Positions 9,202 to 17,510 of a stretch of DNA of 64,000 nucleotides are shown here, one piece after another. The DNA is from Pelagibacterium flavum (GTDB lineage Bacteria; Pseudomonadota; Alphaproteobacteria; Rhizobiales; Devosiaceae), in assembly GCF_025854335.1 (NCBI RefSeq), contig NZ_CP107716.1, positions 3,279,001 to 3,343,000 of the forward strand, written 5' to 3'. A model generated the notes under the pieces. It had not been told where the DNA came from and did not search any database. It was given only the letters and a program-made list of their open reading frames with translations. Each line of letters opens with the position of its first letter. Position 1 is the stretch's first letter. A program made the position numbers and the translations under genes.

Positions 9202-9390
9202 CTAATATTTGGCCGTGGCGTCGGAAGCGGGAAAAGTTTCGTCAACGGCCTCATCGACATCGTCCCAGCCCGACCTGTCATCGCGGGTGGATTCCGCGCC
9301 CGCATCGCGCACCTGCTGATCAGCCTGTCTGGGCCCGGGAACCTTGCGTTCCTTGAAGGCCGGGGCCCCATGGTCGGTCTTTTCCTTCAT
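9202..9390 (-). CDS. Small hydrophilic protein with DETFPASD-type C-terminus
   Basis: A 62-residue highly charged, probably disordered protein. The C-terminal 'DDVDEAVDETFPASDATAKY' resembles the short 'AV-E-FPASD' tail seen on many small alphaproteobacterial proteins of unknown function. CGGAG lies 8 bases before ATG 9390, which supports translation. It stands alone between the FKBP gene and a small membrane protein gene. Function is unknown. Confidence 0.55.
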   Translation of the reverse strand: MKEKTDHGAPAFKERKVPGPRQADQQVRDAGAESTRDDRSGWDDVDEAVDETFPASDATAKY

Positions 9391-9523
9391 CGTCGTGCTC
9401 CGTTTTGTCCTTCTGGTGCCCCGCTCTCACAGAAAATAACTGATGACGAGCGGGAGAGTTGCAGGGAACCGGCGACGAACAGCGCGCTTGGGAAAGGCAA
9501 GGACGCTTGGAAAGGACGAAACG

Positions 9524-9826
9524 ATGGCCAGCAAAACCCCTCCACAGACGACAGACGCGCTGCGTGATGCCATAGATTCGGGCAAAACCGGCGAAAAGAC
9601 CGAATGGCCGGACCCCGCCGCCGCGCCATTGGGAACCGATGCCGAAGCGGCCGGAGAGCCGCCAGATGCTCAGGATGTGGCCGCGGGCACGCCGCCGCAC
9701 CCCATTCCCACAAGACTGGAGCGGTTTCCCACATCGGCATTGATCTATGTTGGCCTTGCCACAGTGCTGCTGCTTATCGGCCTTGGGATCGGCATGTGGG
9801 CCATGGGTCAGGGTGGCGGGCTCTGA
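9524..9826 (+). CDS. Small single-pass membrane protein, unknown function
   Basis: A 100-residue protein with a long hydrophilic, Pro/Ala/Glu-rich N-terminus (residues 1-68) and one C-terminal membrane helix (about 72-95), so a tail-anchored or N-in topology is likely. AAAGGA lies 8 bases before ATG 9524. The open frame continues upstream to 9443 without a site. It is convergent with the CoA-transferase gene, with 7 bases between the stops. I do not recognise a family. Confidence 0.5.
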   Translation: MASKTPPQTTDALRDAIDSGKTGEKTEWPDPAAAPLGTDAEAAGEPPDAQDVAAGTPPHPIPTRLERFPTSALIYVGLATVLLLIGLGIGMWAMGQGGGL

Positions 9827-9833
9827 TCCCCGA

Positions 9834-10982
9834 CTATTCGGACCAGGCCCAGTGCCCGGCGCCGAGCACCGGCGCTGCCTTGTCCAGGGTCAGTGGGCTG
9901 CGCGAAAAACTCAAGGGGGTGCGCAGGCCGGGAATGTCTTGGGGGGTGATTTTCAGACCGCGCGCGGCGACCTGGGGTTCGGCGAGAGCCTCGGCGACCG
10001 TATTGATCGGGCCGCATGGCACGCCGGCGATTTCGAGAGCGTCTATCAGCCGCGCTTTGGTCCAGGGGGCCGTGGCTTCGGCCAACAGGTCCGCGACCAT
10101 GTCACGATTGGTCACGCGGTCGGAATTGGTCATTGCGCGCGGATCTGTCGCAAGTGTGGGGAGCTTTAGGACAGAGCACAGGGCCTGAAATTGTCTGTCA
10201 TTGCCGCAGGCGATGATGACGTGCCCGTCGGCAACCGGGAACACCTGATAGGGAACGATGTTGGGGTGGGCGTTGCCCATGCGGGAGGGGGTTTTGCCCG
10301 AGACGAGGAAATTCATCGCCTGATTGGCAAGGACCGCCACGCCCACATCGAGGAGGGATAGATCGATATGCTGGCCCCTGCCCGAGCGCTGGCGCTCGGC
10401 CAAGGCGGCCTGCACGCCGATGACCCCATAAAGGCCGGTAAAGACATCGATCCAGGCGACGCCCACCTTTTGCGGTTCGCCCGCCGGATCGCCGGTCAGA
10501 TCCATGATCCCGCTCATGCCCTGAATGAGAAAGTCGTAGCCGGGCTGGCTGGCGCGCGGGCCGGTCTGGCCAAAGCCGGTGATCGAGACATAGACGAGAC
10601 CGGGATTGATGGCGGCCAGTGTTGGATAATCGAGGCCGTAGCGCGCGAGCCCGCCAACCTTAAAGTTTTCGATCAGAACGTCGGCATCGGCGATCAGCGA
10701 CCTGAGCCGTTCGAGATCTGCCGGATCACGAAAATCGCAGACTACCGAGCGCTTGGAGCGGTTGGTGGCGTGGAAATAGGCGGCGACCTTTTCGGTGCCG
10801 CCCCTTTCGTCCTCGCGCTCGATGAAGGGCGGCCCCCAGCGGCGGGTATCGTCACCCTCGGGGCTTTCGACCTTGATGACCTCAGCGCCCAGATCGGCCA
10901 GCGTCTGGCCCAGCCACGGGCCGGCCAGGATCCGGGCCAGTTCGACCACACGCAGCCCGGCAAGCGGAGCCTCCGGCGACAT
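9834..10982 (-). CDS. CaiB/BaiF family CoA-transferase, probably glutarate-linked
   Basis: A 382-residue class III CoA-transferase that moves CoA between carboxylic acids by way of an enzyme-aspartyl intermediate. 'PLAGLRVVELARILAGPWLG' opens the fold, 'LADLGAEVIKVESPEGDDTR' follows, and the catalytic Asp is the D of VAWIDVFTGLYG. It lies directly downstream of gcdH. That pairing, known from bacterial glutarate loci and from the human SUGCT-type enzyme, suggests it activates glutarate to glutaryl-CoA using succinyl-CoA (inference). ATG 10982 is chosen over an upstream in-frame start at 11057 because that extension lies inside a dispersed repeat. No strong ribosome-binding site is visible at either. 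Confidence 0.85.
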   Translation of the reverse strand: MSPEAPLAGLRVVELARILAGPWLGQTLADLGAEVIKVESPEGDDTRRWGPPFIEREDERGGTEKVAAYFHATNRSKRSVVCDFRDPADLERLRSLIADADVLIENFKVGGLARYGLDYPTLAAINPGLVYVSITGFGQTGPRASQPGYDFLIQGMSGIMDLTGDPAGEPQKVGVAWIDVFTGLYGVIGVQAALAERQRSGRGQHIDLSLLDVGVAVLANQAMNFLVSGKTPSRMGNAHPNIVPYQVFPVADGHVIIACGNDRQFQALCSVLKLPTLATDPRAMTNSDRVTNRDMVADLLAEATAPWTKARLIDALEIAGVPCGPINTVAEALAEPQVAARGLKITPQDIPGLRTPLSFSRSPLTLDKAAPVLGAGHWAWSE

Positions 10983-10983
10983 C

Positions 10984-11090
10984 AAAGCAGTTTCGCTTTT
11001 CTTCGAATCGCTCAAATTGCTTTTAAGTCCTTGTTTTGTCGCGCTTCCGAACCGCAAAAGTGGTGTCCACTTTTGCTGGCAGCGCTCTAG
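10984..11090 (+). repeat. Dispersed two-hairpin repeat, copy 2
   Basis: A full unit of about 107 bases. The first hairpin has arms AAAGCA (10984-10989) and TGCTTT (11018-11023). A CCTTGTTTTGTC linker follows. The second hairpin has GCGCT/AGCGC outer arms and GCAAAAGTGG/CCACTTTTGC inner arms, and the unit ends GCTCTAG. It fills the gap between the CoA-transferase start and the gcdH stop. On the minus strand the gcdH stop codon TAG (11089-11087) is part of the terminal CTAGAGC of the unit. Confidence 0.8.
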
Positions 11091-12283
11091 AAAAACGCCT
11101 GCAAACCAGTTTGGGCGCGGCCCAGGATCAGCGCGTGAACATCATGGGTGCCCTCGTAGGTGTTGACCGTTTCGAGATTCTGGGCGTGCCGCATGATCTG
11201 ATATTCGATCTGGATGCCGTTGCCGCCATGCATGTCGCGCGACTGGCGGGCAATATCGAGCGCCTTGCCGCAATTGTTGCGCTTGACGATGGAAATCATT
11301 TCAGGCGCGAACCGACCCTCGTCCATCAGCCGCCCCACGCGCAGCGAGGCCTGCAGGCCCAGAGCGATTTCGGTTTGCATGTCGGCGAGCTTTTTCTGGA
11401 AGAGCTGGGTGGCGGCCAGGGGCCTGCCGAACTGCTTGCGATCGAGGCCATATTGGCGCGCCCGGTGCCAGCAATCCTCAGCCGCGCCCATGGTGCCCCA
11501 GGAAATGCCGTAGCGCGCGCGATTGAGGCAGCCGAACGGTCCGCTCATGCCCTCGACATCGGGCAGCAGAGCGTCCTCGCCCACTTCGACCCCATCCATG
11601 ACGATCTCGCCGGTGACCGAGGCCCGCAAGGATAGTTTTCCGCCGATCTTGGGGGCGGAGAGACCCTTGGTGCCATTTTCCAGCACAAAGCCACGCACCT
11701 TGCCTTCGTGTGCGGCGGATTTGGCCCAGACAACGAAAACATCGGCGATGGGAGAATTGGAGATCCAGGTCTTAGAGCCGTGCAGGCGATAGCCGCCATC
11801 GATTTTTTCGGCGCGGGTTTTCATCCCGCCGGGATCGGACCCCGCGTCGGGTTCGGTCAGACCGAAACAGCCGATCCACTCGCCACTGGCCAGTTTGGGG
11901 AGGTATTTCTTCTTCTGGTCTTCAGAGCCATAGGCAAGGATCGGATACATGACCAGCGAGGACTGCACGCTCATCATCGAGCGATAGCCGGAATCGACGC
12001 GCTCGATTTCGCGCGCGATCAGCCCGTAGGCGACATAGGACGCGCCCAGCCCGCCATATTGCTCGGGAACCGTTGCGCCCAGAAGTCCGGCTGCACCGAA
12101 ATCGGCAAAAATGGTCGGATCGACCCGCTCTTCGAGGTAGTCGTCAGCGACGCGCGGCGCCAGCTTGTCGGCGGCGAAAGCGGCCGCCGAGTCGCGGATC
12201 ATACGCTCTTCTGCCGAAAGCTGGTCCTCGAGCAGGAACGGATCGGACCAGCTAAAGCTGTTGCGGGCGGGTGTTTCGGCCAT
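11087..12283 (-). CDS. gcdH: Glutaryl-CoA dehydrogenase
   Basis: A 398-residue FAD flavoprotein of the acyl-CoA dehydrogenase family. It oxidises and decarboxylates glutaryl-CoA to crotonyl-CoA in lysine, tryptophan and glutarate breakdown. The N-terminal helical domain contains the '[20 protein letters not shown]' region. The middle domain has '[18 protein letters not shown]', which packs on the flavin. The catalytic base is Glu377 in [16 protein letters not shown], the position and context typical of GcdH rather than short-chain enzymes. Length is normal. The CoA-transferase follows downstream and a LysR gene is divergent, as in known gcdH loci. Confidence 0.93.
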   Translation of the reverse strand: MAETPARNSFSWSDPFLLEDQLSAEERMIRDSAAAFAADKLAPRVADDYLEERVDPTIFADFGAAGLLGATVPEQYGGLGASYVAYGLIAREIERVDSGYRSMMSVQSSLVMYPILAYGSEDQKKKYLPKLASGEWIGCFGLTEPDAGSDPGGMKTRAEKIDGGYRLHGSKTWISNSPIADVFVVWAKSAAHEGKVRGFVLENGTKGLSAPKIGGKLSLRASVTGEIVMDGVEVGEDALLPDVEGMSGPFGCLNRARYGISWGTMGAAEDCWHRARQYGLDRKQFGRPLAATQLFQKKLADMQTEIALGLQASLRVGRLMDEGRFAPEMISIVKRNNCGKALDIARQSRDMHGGNGIQIEYQIMRHAQNLETVNTYEGTHDVHALILGRAQTGLQAFF

Positions 12284-12361
12284 GATTTCTCCAGCAGACT
12301 ATATCGGTTTTGGCCATCATATCGCTGGACCTCACGCCAAAATAATCCTAATTGATCGATA

Positions 12362-12375
12362 GTTGATGCATAAAC
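12362..12375. promoter_or_regulatory. Candidate LysR operator in gcdH/lysR divergent promoter
   Basis: The 102-base gap between the divergent gcdH and LysR genes holds a near-perfect dyad, GTTGATGCATAAAC, matching its own reverse complement at 12 of 14 positions and centred on ATGCAT. It lies 10-24 bases before the LysR start and is AT-rich like LysR-type boxes. An ATCGAT palindrome sits just upstream. Binding is inferred from position only. Confidence 0.35.
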
Positions 12376-12385
12376 CGCATAGATC

Positions 12386-13273
12386 ATGAGCCGCCAACGC
12401 CGCTACCTGCCCTCCATCGGACAACTGGCCGCCTTCGAGGCCGTGCAGCGCACGGGCTCGACGATTGCCGCAGCCAAGGCGCTCGATCTTTCCCAGGGCA
12501 CGGTGTCGCGTCTTGTAGCATCGCTCGAAACGCAACTGGGCCGTCCGCTGTTTTTGCGCCAGAACAAGCGGCTTTTGCCCACGCCGGCCGGTATCGATTA
12601 TGCGCGGGACATCGCGGCAGCGCTCGATGCCATCGAGCGCGCCTCGATGCGCACCGCTGCCGATCTGGGCGGAGGCGCCCTGTCGCTGGCCATCCTTCCC
12701 GCATTCGGCACGCGCTGGCTGGCGCCGCGCCTTGGCGGTTTTCTCGCCGCGCATCCTGGGGTCACCGTCAATCTTTCAACGCGCATCCGCCCCATCGACT
12801 TTGCCGCCGAGCGGTTCGACGCGATGATCTATTTCGGGAGCGGCGAAGCGCCCGATGCCGGGCATATGCGGCTGTTCGACGAGCGGGTTACCGCGTGCGC
12901 CGCGCCGCATCTTCTGGCCAGCCATCCGATAAGCGTTCCAGGCGATCTGGCCGGTCTGCAGCTTTTTCAACTCGAAACCCGGCCGCGCGCGTGGGACGCA
13001 TGGTTTGCCGGGCAAGGCGCGGCACCTCTGCCCGTTTCGGGCATGATGTTCGACCAGTTTGCCCTGATGATCGAGGCGACGATTGCCGGGCTGGGGGTGG
13101 CATTGCTGCCCCATTACATCGCGCAAAGCGAGATAGCGGCAGGGCGGCTGAGCCCGGTGCTCGCGTCTGCCGTTTCGGGCACCGGGTCCTACTGGCTGGC
13201 CTGGCCGCCGGCGCGGGAGACCTATCGTCCGCTTGTGGCTTTCCGCGACTGGCTGGCTGCCGAGGTGAGTTAG
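12386..13273 (+). CDS. LysR-family transcriptional regulator of the glutarate locus
   Basis: A 295-residue LysR-type regulator. The winged HTH occupies residues 8-65: 'SIGQLAAFEAVQRTGSTIAA' then 'ALDLSQGTVSRLVASLETQL', then the RPLFLR-type wing. A periplasmic-binding-protein-like effector domain follows from about residue 90. It is divergent from gcdH and shares its promoter gap, the usual layout for a regulator controlling its neighbour, often called GcdR in glutarate loci. The effector is probably glutarate or glutaryl-CoA (inference). The stop codon TAG lies at the first bases of a dispersed repeat that starts at 13271. Confidence 0.85.
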   Translation: MSRQRRYLPSIGQLAAFEAVQRTGSTIAAAKALDLSQGTVSRLVASLETQLGRPLFLRQNKRLLPTPAGIDYARDIAAALDAIERASMRTAADLGGGALSLAILPAFGTRWLAPRLGGFLAAHPGVTVNLSTRIRPIDFAAERFDAMIYFGSGEAPDAGHMRLFDERVTACAAPHLLASHPISVPGDLAGLQLFQLETRPRAWDAWFAGQGAAPLPVSGMMFDQFALMIEATIAGLGVALLPHYIAQSEIAAGRLSPVLASAVSGTGSYWLAWPPARETYRPLVAFRDWLAAEVS

Positions 13274-13374
13274 AGCATTTCGGCGTTTCTTGGAATCGCT
13301 TCAATTGCTCTAAGCCCTTGTTTTGTAGCGCTTCCAGGATAAGTGGTACCCACTTATCCTGGAAGCGCTCTAGG
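13271..13374 (+). repeat. Dispersed two-hairpin repeat, copy 3 (best preserved)
   Basis: A full unit of 104 bases starting with the TAG stop codon of the LysR gene. The first hairpin has arms TAGAGCA (13271-13277) and TGCTCTA (13306-13312). A linker AGCCCTTGTTTTGT follows. The second hairpin has a perfect 20-bp stem, 13327-13346 paired with 13350-13369, around a three-base loop, and ends CTCTAG. The stem is stronger than a typical terminator but has no T-run. Confidence 0.85.
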
Positions 13375-13435
13375 CTGAATCGACGTTCGGTCTTTGGTGC
13401 CCAAAAACAGCGCTGTCGATTGTGGAAATGCTGCT

Positions 13436-13533
13436 GGACCCCGGGAACAAGCCCCGGGGTGACATGGAGGGGGTACGGAAACGGCAATTGTCTCAAACCA
13501 CCCTGTCATCCCGGCTCAGGGCCAGGGTGACAG
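13436..13533. repeat. Two palindromic repeats in the lysR-rhaM gap
   Basis: The 338-base gap between the LysR gene and rhaM has no gene. Besides the two-hairpin unit it holds two palindromes: a CCCCGG/CCGGGG dyad around an AACAAG-type centre (13436-13463), flanked by GAC and GTGAC, and a 31-base dyad at 13503-13533 with CTGTCA/TGACAG outer arms. They belong to the same family as the palindromes at 3526 and 51318-51537. They lie tail to tail between converging genes. Confidence 0.65.
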
Positions 13534-13611
13534 AGTGGTGAATGGGGAAGAACGGCGGCCAGCCCAGGCAGATGTCGATTGGTCCGGGAACCGCAACGCG
13601 GTCCAGTTGTG

Positions 13612-13929
13612 CTAGGGAAGCTCGAACATCTTGATGAGTTCGACCTGTACGGGCGAGCTGTCGGGGTTGGTTTCCATGATATCGCCCATCATGGCCCACC
13701 AGCGCCCCATGATTTCGGTTTCGGGCAACCGGTCCATGGCGTGATTTTCGGCTCGCACCAGCGTTGCGAACAGGTGATTGGTCTCGGGGTCGAGCCAGAT
13801 CGTATAATCGGAAATGCCGCTCGATTTGAGCAGTTCGGCCAATTGGGGCCAGATCGCATCGTGGCGGCGCTTATATTCATCGGCCTGGCCCGGATTGAGG
13901 ATCATGCGGAAAGCGATGCGTTCACCCAT
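13612..13929 (-). CDS. rhaM: L-rhamnose mutarotase
   Basis: A 105-residue enzyme that interconverts alpha and beta L-rhamnose, feeding the isomerase. It is called RhaU in rhizobia and RhaM in E. coli. The dimeric ferredoxin-like alpha/beta fold is recognisable from '[20 protein letters not shown]' at the start, with the conserved active-site His in [11 protein letters not shown], '[17 protein letters not shown]' in the middle, and '[14 protein letters not shown]' near the C-terminus. Length matches the family. AAAGGAGATAAGG precedes ATG 13929. It is the last gene of rhaD-rhaI-rhaM, 11 bases after rhaI. Confidence 0.93.
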   Translation of the reverse strand: MGERIAFRMILNPGQADEYKRRHDAIWPQLAELLKSSGISDYTIWLDPETNHLFATLVRAENHAMDRLPETEIMGRWWAMMGDIMETNPDSSPVQVELIKMFELP

Positions 13930-13940
13930 CCTTATCTCCT

Positions 13941-15227
13941 TTAGACGATGCCGCCGCTGCCGCCGGCACTTGCGGGCCTGATGGCGGCAACAGCGTTGCG
14001 GTAGCCCGAGCGCCGATAGACGCCTATCGGGTCGATGGCCGCGCCCTTGTTCCTTCGGGCCATGGCAAGGATGGGTTCGACATCGGTGCGGAACGCGCTT
14101 TTGAGCGTCTGGCTGGCCATCAGCGCGTCGTTGGTCTGCTGATGGTGCGCCAGGGCTTTGCGGTCAACGAGCAGGGCCTGGGCATAGGCGCGCTGGACCT
14201 CCATGGCGCTTTGCATCAGGCTTTCGATGGGATCGGTGACGTTGTGGCTCTGGTCGAGCATATGGGCGGGATCAAAACCCTTAACGCCGCGCTGTTCGGC
14301 ATCGACCAGTTCGTTGAAAACCAGAAACAGGCGGTAGGGATCGATCGAGCCGGTATCGAGGTCATCGTCGCCATATTTGGAATCGTTGAAATGGAAGCCG
14401 CCCAGCTTTCCGAACTGGATGAGGCGAGCCACGATCATTTCAATGTTCACATTGGGGGCGTGGTGGCCGAGATCGACAAGGCAGAAGGCCTGCTCGCCCA
14501 GTTCCCGGGCGATCATGTAATTGGTGCCCCAATCCTGAACCACCGTCGAATAGAAGGCCGGCTCGTACATCTTGTGTTCGGTGAAGATGCGCCAGTCGGA
14601 CGGCAGGGCTTTAACGACATCCTTCATGGAGGCCAGATAGCGCTCGAACTGGGCGGTGAAACTGGCCTGGCCGGGGAAATTCGAACCATCGCCAACCCAG
14701 ACGGTCAGCGCCTTCGAACCAAGGGCCTTGCCGATTTCGATGCATTCGATGTTGTGATCGATGGCCTGCTGGCGGGTCGCCGCATCGGTGTGGCTGAGCG
14801 AGCCGAACTTGTAGGAATGGGCCTGGCCCGGCGCGTCGGAAAAGGTGTTCGAGTTCATGGCGTCGAACCCAAGCCCCACCTCGTCGCCCTTGGCTTTAAG
14901 GGCCTTCGGGTCTTCCTTGTCCCACGGGATATGCAGGGACACAGTGGGGGTTGCGCCGGTCAGCTGATGGATGACGCCGCAATCTTGAAGCTTGTCGAAG
15001 ATATCGCGCGGCTCGCCGGGGCCGGGAAAGCGGGCAAAGCGCGTGCCGCCGGTGCCGACGCCCCAGGAGGGGACGGCAACGCCATAGGCGGCAACCTTTT
15101 CGGTGATCTTTTCGATGTCGATGCCGCGACGATCAAGGTGTTCGCCCAAAGCCGCGTAGTCGGCCTGGAGGGCCTTGTCGCGCCCGGAATTGGCTTCTCC
15201 GACCATATCCGTTGAGATTTTGCTCAT
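13941..15227 (-). CDS. rhaI: L-rhamnose isomerase (Pseudomonas/Rhizobium type)
   Basis: A 428-residue xylose-isomerase-like TIM-barrel enzyme that converts L-rhamnose to L-rhamnulose with divalent metal. It belongs to the RhaI type of rhizobia and Pseudomonas stutzeri rather than E. coli RhaA. Metal-site segments are visible: '[18 protein letters not shown]', '[20 protein letters not shown]' and '[20 protein letters not shown]'. The start is ATG 15227 with GGAAGG 7 bases upstream; the open frame runs upstream into rhaD but only as overlap. It starts 14 bases after the rhaD stop, so the two are one transcript. Confidence 0.95.
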   Translation of the reverse strand: MSKISTDMVGEANSGRDKALQADYAALGEHLDRRGIDIEKITEKVAAYGVAVPSWGVGTGGTRFARFPGPGEPRDIFDKLQDCGVIHQLTGATPTVSLHIPWDKEDPKALKAKGDEVGLGFDAMNSNTFSDAPGQAHSYKFGSLSHTDAATRQQAIDHNIECIEIGKALGSKALTVWVGDGSNFPGQASFTAQFERYLASMKDVVKALPSDWRIFTEHKMYEPAFYSTVVQDWGTNYMIARELGEQAFCLVDLGHHAPNVNIEMIVARLIQFGKLGGFHFNDSKYGDDDLDTGSIDPYRLFLVFNELVDAEQRGVKGFDPAHMLDQSHNVTDPIESLMQSAMEVQRAYAQALLVDRKALAHHQQTNDALMASQTLKSAFRTDVEPILAMARRNKGAAIDPIGVYRRSGYRNAVAAIRPASAGGSGGIV

Positions 15228-15241
15228 GACGGCCCCTTCCC

Positions 15242-17344
15242 TCAGCGCGTAAAGCTTTGCGCGTTGCCCGCGTCGACATTGATGATGTTGCCCGTCGATT
15301 TTGCCGACATGTCCGATGCCAGGAAATAGACGGCTTCGGCGATGTCCTCGGGAAACACCGAGCGCTTGAGCATAGAGCGCTGCCGATAATGCTCTTCGAG
15401 CTCGTCGGTATCCATCTTGTAGGCGGCGGCGCGCTGTTCTTTCCACTCGCCGGTCCAGATTTTCGAGCCGCGCAGGACGGCATCGGGGTTTACCACATTG
15501 ACGCGGATCTGTTCGCCCGCGCCCTCGAGCGCCAGACAGCGCGCGAGGTGGATTTCGGCGGCCTTGGCCGTGCAATAGGCCGACGCGTTGGGCGATGCGG
15601 CCAGACCGTTCTTTGAGGCGATGAAGACGACATTGCCGCCGATATTCTGGGCGCGGAACAGCCTGAACGCCTCGCGGCTGACCAGGAAATAGCCGGTCGA
15701 GAGGATATCCATGTTCCTGTTCCAGAGCTCGAGGGTGGTTTGCTCGATCGGCGCCGAGGAGGCCAGCCCGGCATTGGACACCAGAATGTCGATGCCGCCG
15801 AATTCGACGACGCCGGCGGCAAACCCGTCGATCACAGCAGCTTCGCCGGTCACATTCATTTCGACGGTGCGCACGACATCGGGGGAAAACGCGGCGATCA
15901 GTTCGTCCCTTGCCGCCTTGAGTCCGCCGGTGTCGATATCGGCGAGCACGACGCAGGCGCCTTCACGCAGCAGGCGAACCGCCGTTGCCTTGCCGATCCC
16001 GCCGGCGCCGCCGGTGACCAGCGCAACCTGTCCGGCGAGCGATTTGGGTTTCGGCATGCGCTGGAGCTTGGCTTCTTCAAGCAGCCAGTATTCGATATCG
16101 AAGGCTTCCTGCTCGGACAGGCCCTGATAGGTCGAAACCGAGGATGCGCCGCGCATGACGTTGATGGCGTTGACGTAAAACTCGGCGGAAATCCGCGCCG
16201 TCGCCTTATCCTTGGCGAAGGTGAACATGCCGACGCCCGGCATCAGATAGACCACCGCATTGGGATCGCGCATGGCGGGGGAGTTGTCGTGCTTGCAGCG
16301 CTCGTAATAGGCGGCGTAGCCGGCGCGGTAGTCCTGGATCTGGCTCGCCAGATTATCGATCACGGCGTCAATGTCGGGATTGGCGGGATCAAAGGCGATC
16401 ACCAGCGGCCGGATCTTGGTGCGCAGGAAGTGGTCGGGGCATGACGTGCCCAGGGCGGCGAGAGGCTCGAGATCGCTCGAATTGACGAATTGGAGCACGG
16501 CGTCGCTGTCGTCGAAATGGCCGACCTTGTGGCTGTCGGCGGAAATCATGCCGCGGATGGTTGGCATGAGGCGCGCGGCGATGGCGCGGCGTTGGTCAGC
16601 GGGGAGCGATTTGACCTTCTCGCCGCCGAACGCAGGCGATCGGGCGGTTTTGGTCTCGAGCCAGTCCATGGCGGTGTTGATGGTGGCGATTGTGGTTTCG
16701 TAGCACTGCCTGGGCGTATCGCCCCAGGTGAACAGGCCGTGGGATTCGAGGATGACCCCCTTGGCGTCTGGGTTTTCAAGGCAGAATTTTTCGAGCCAGA
16801 GACCGAGTTCGTAACCGGGCCGCTTCCAGGGCAGCCAGCCGATGGAATCGCCGAAAATCTCGTGCGTTAAGGCTCTGGAATCCTTTGCGGCCGCGATGGC
16901 GATGATTGCATCTGGATGCATGTGATCGACGAAGGGTTTGGGCACATAGGCGTGCAGCGGGGTATCGATGGATGCGGCGCGGGGATTGAGATTGAAGGTG
17001 GTGTGGGGAAGATAGCCCACCATCTCGTCCTCGAATTCAACGCCGCGATAGAGCGATTTGAGGGCGCGGAGCTTGTCCATATAGAGCGTGGAAAAGCCGT
17101 CGAGCTTGATGGTGCTCACGTCACCGCCAGAGCCCTTGACCCAGAGCACCTCGACCTTTTCGCCGGTCAGAGGGTCGGTTTCGAGGATTTTCGAGGATGT
17201 GTTGCCGCCGCCGTAATTGGTGACGCGCTTGTCCGAACCCAGAAGATTGGAGCGGTAAACGAGCCGCTCGGCCTCGGTCATGCCTGCCGCTTTGGCATCG
17301 TCCCACAGGTTTGCGATGCGCGCGGGCGCTGATGACGTGCTCAT
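15242..17344 (-). CDS. rhaD: Bifunctional rhamnulose-1-phosphate aldolase / short-chain dehydrogenase
   Basis: A 700-residue fusion. Residues 1-430 are a class II aldolase/adducin domain that splits L-rhamnulose-1-phosphate into dihydroxyacetone phosphate and L-lactaldehyde. Conserved pieces include 'NYGGGNTSSKILETDPLTGE', 'HMHPDAIIAIAAAKDS' and 'ILESHGLFTWGDT'. Residues 435-700 are a short-chain dehydrogenase with the TGGAGGIGKA cofactor loop, SNAG, and the Y-x-x-x-K pair in SAYCTAKAA, thought to oxidise lactaldehyde to lactate. This fusion is the standard rhizobial form. ATG 17344 follows GGGAGG. It is the first gene of the rhaDIM operon and is divergent from rhaR. Confidence 0.95.
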   Translation of the reverse strand: MSTSSAPARIANLWDDAKAAGMTEAERLVYRSNLLGSDKRVTNYGGGNTSSKILETDPLTGEKVEVLWVKGSGGDVSTIKLDGFSTLYMDKLRALKSLYRGVEFEDEMVGYLPHTTFNLNPRAASIDTPLHAYVPKPFVDHMHPDAIIAIAAAKDSRALTHEIFGDSIGWLPWKRPGYELGLWLEKFCLENPDAKGVILESHGLFTWGDTPRQCYETTIATINTAMDWLETKTARSPAFGGEKVKSLPADQRRAIAARLMPTIRGMISADSHKVGHFDDSDAVLQFVNSSDLEPLAALGTSCPDHFLRTKIRPLVIAFDPANPDIDAVIDNLASQIQDYRAGYAAYYERCKHDNSPAMRDPNAVVYLMPGVGMFTFAKDKATARISAEFYVNAINVMRGASSVSTYQGLSEQEAFDIEYWLLEEAKLQRMPKPKSLAGQVALVTGGAGGIGKATAVRLLREGACVVLADIDTGGLKAARDELIAAFSPDVVRTVEMNVTGEAAVIDGFAAGVVEFGGIDILVSNAGLASSAPIEQTTLELWNRNMDILSTGYFLVSREAFRLFRAQNIGGNVVFIASKNGLAASPNASAYCTAKAAEIHLARCLALEGAGEQIRVNVVNPDAVLRGSKIWTGEWKEQRAAAYKMDTDELEEHYRQRSMLKRSVFPEDIAEAVYFLASDMSAKSTGNIINVDAGNAQSFTR

Positions 17345-17406
17345 GGAATCCTCCCAAGTGTGCAGGCGTATTTTTGTGCAATAACCACACGCAAAACGAT
17401 CAAAGT

Positions 17407-17462
17407 CAATCACTAACAATCACACACACCCAATCATGCTCGATAATGACACTTATTGATTG
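17407..17462. promoter_or_regulatory. Candidate RhaR (DeoR-type) operator cluster
   Basis: The 166-base gap between rhaD and rhaR carries direct repeats CAATCAC (17407-17413), CAATCAC (17417-17423) and CAATCA (17431-17436), and an inverted copy, ATTGATTG, at 17455-17462. Tandem short repeats of this kind are typical DeoR-family operators. The position lets one regulator control both divergent operons. Binding by RhaR is inferred. Confidence 0.55.
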
Positions 17463-17510
17463 ACAGTGATCGTATTTGGTGATGGCATGATGGACGGGAG
17501 GAGATGGTTC

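Noticed and set aside
13503..13533. Possible CRISPR-like repeat
   Set aside because: Palindromes occur singly or in pairs with irregular spacing and no cas genes; they are REP-like.
14142..15215. A 357-codon plus-strand frame opposite rhaI
   Set aside because: It mirrors the high-GC third-position pattern of rhaI; no family resemblance or start signal.
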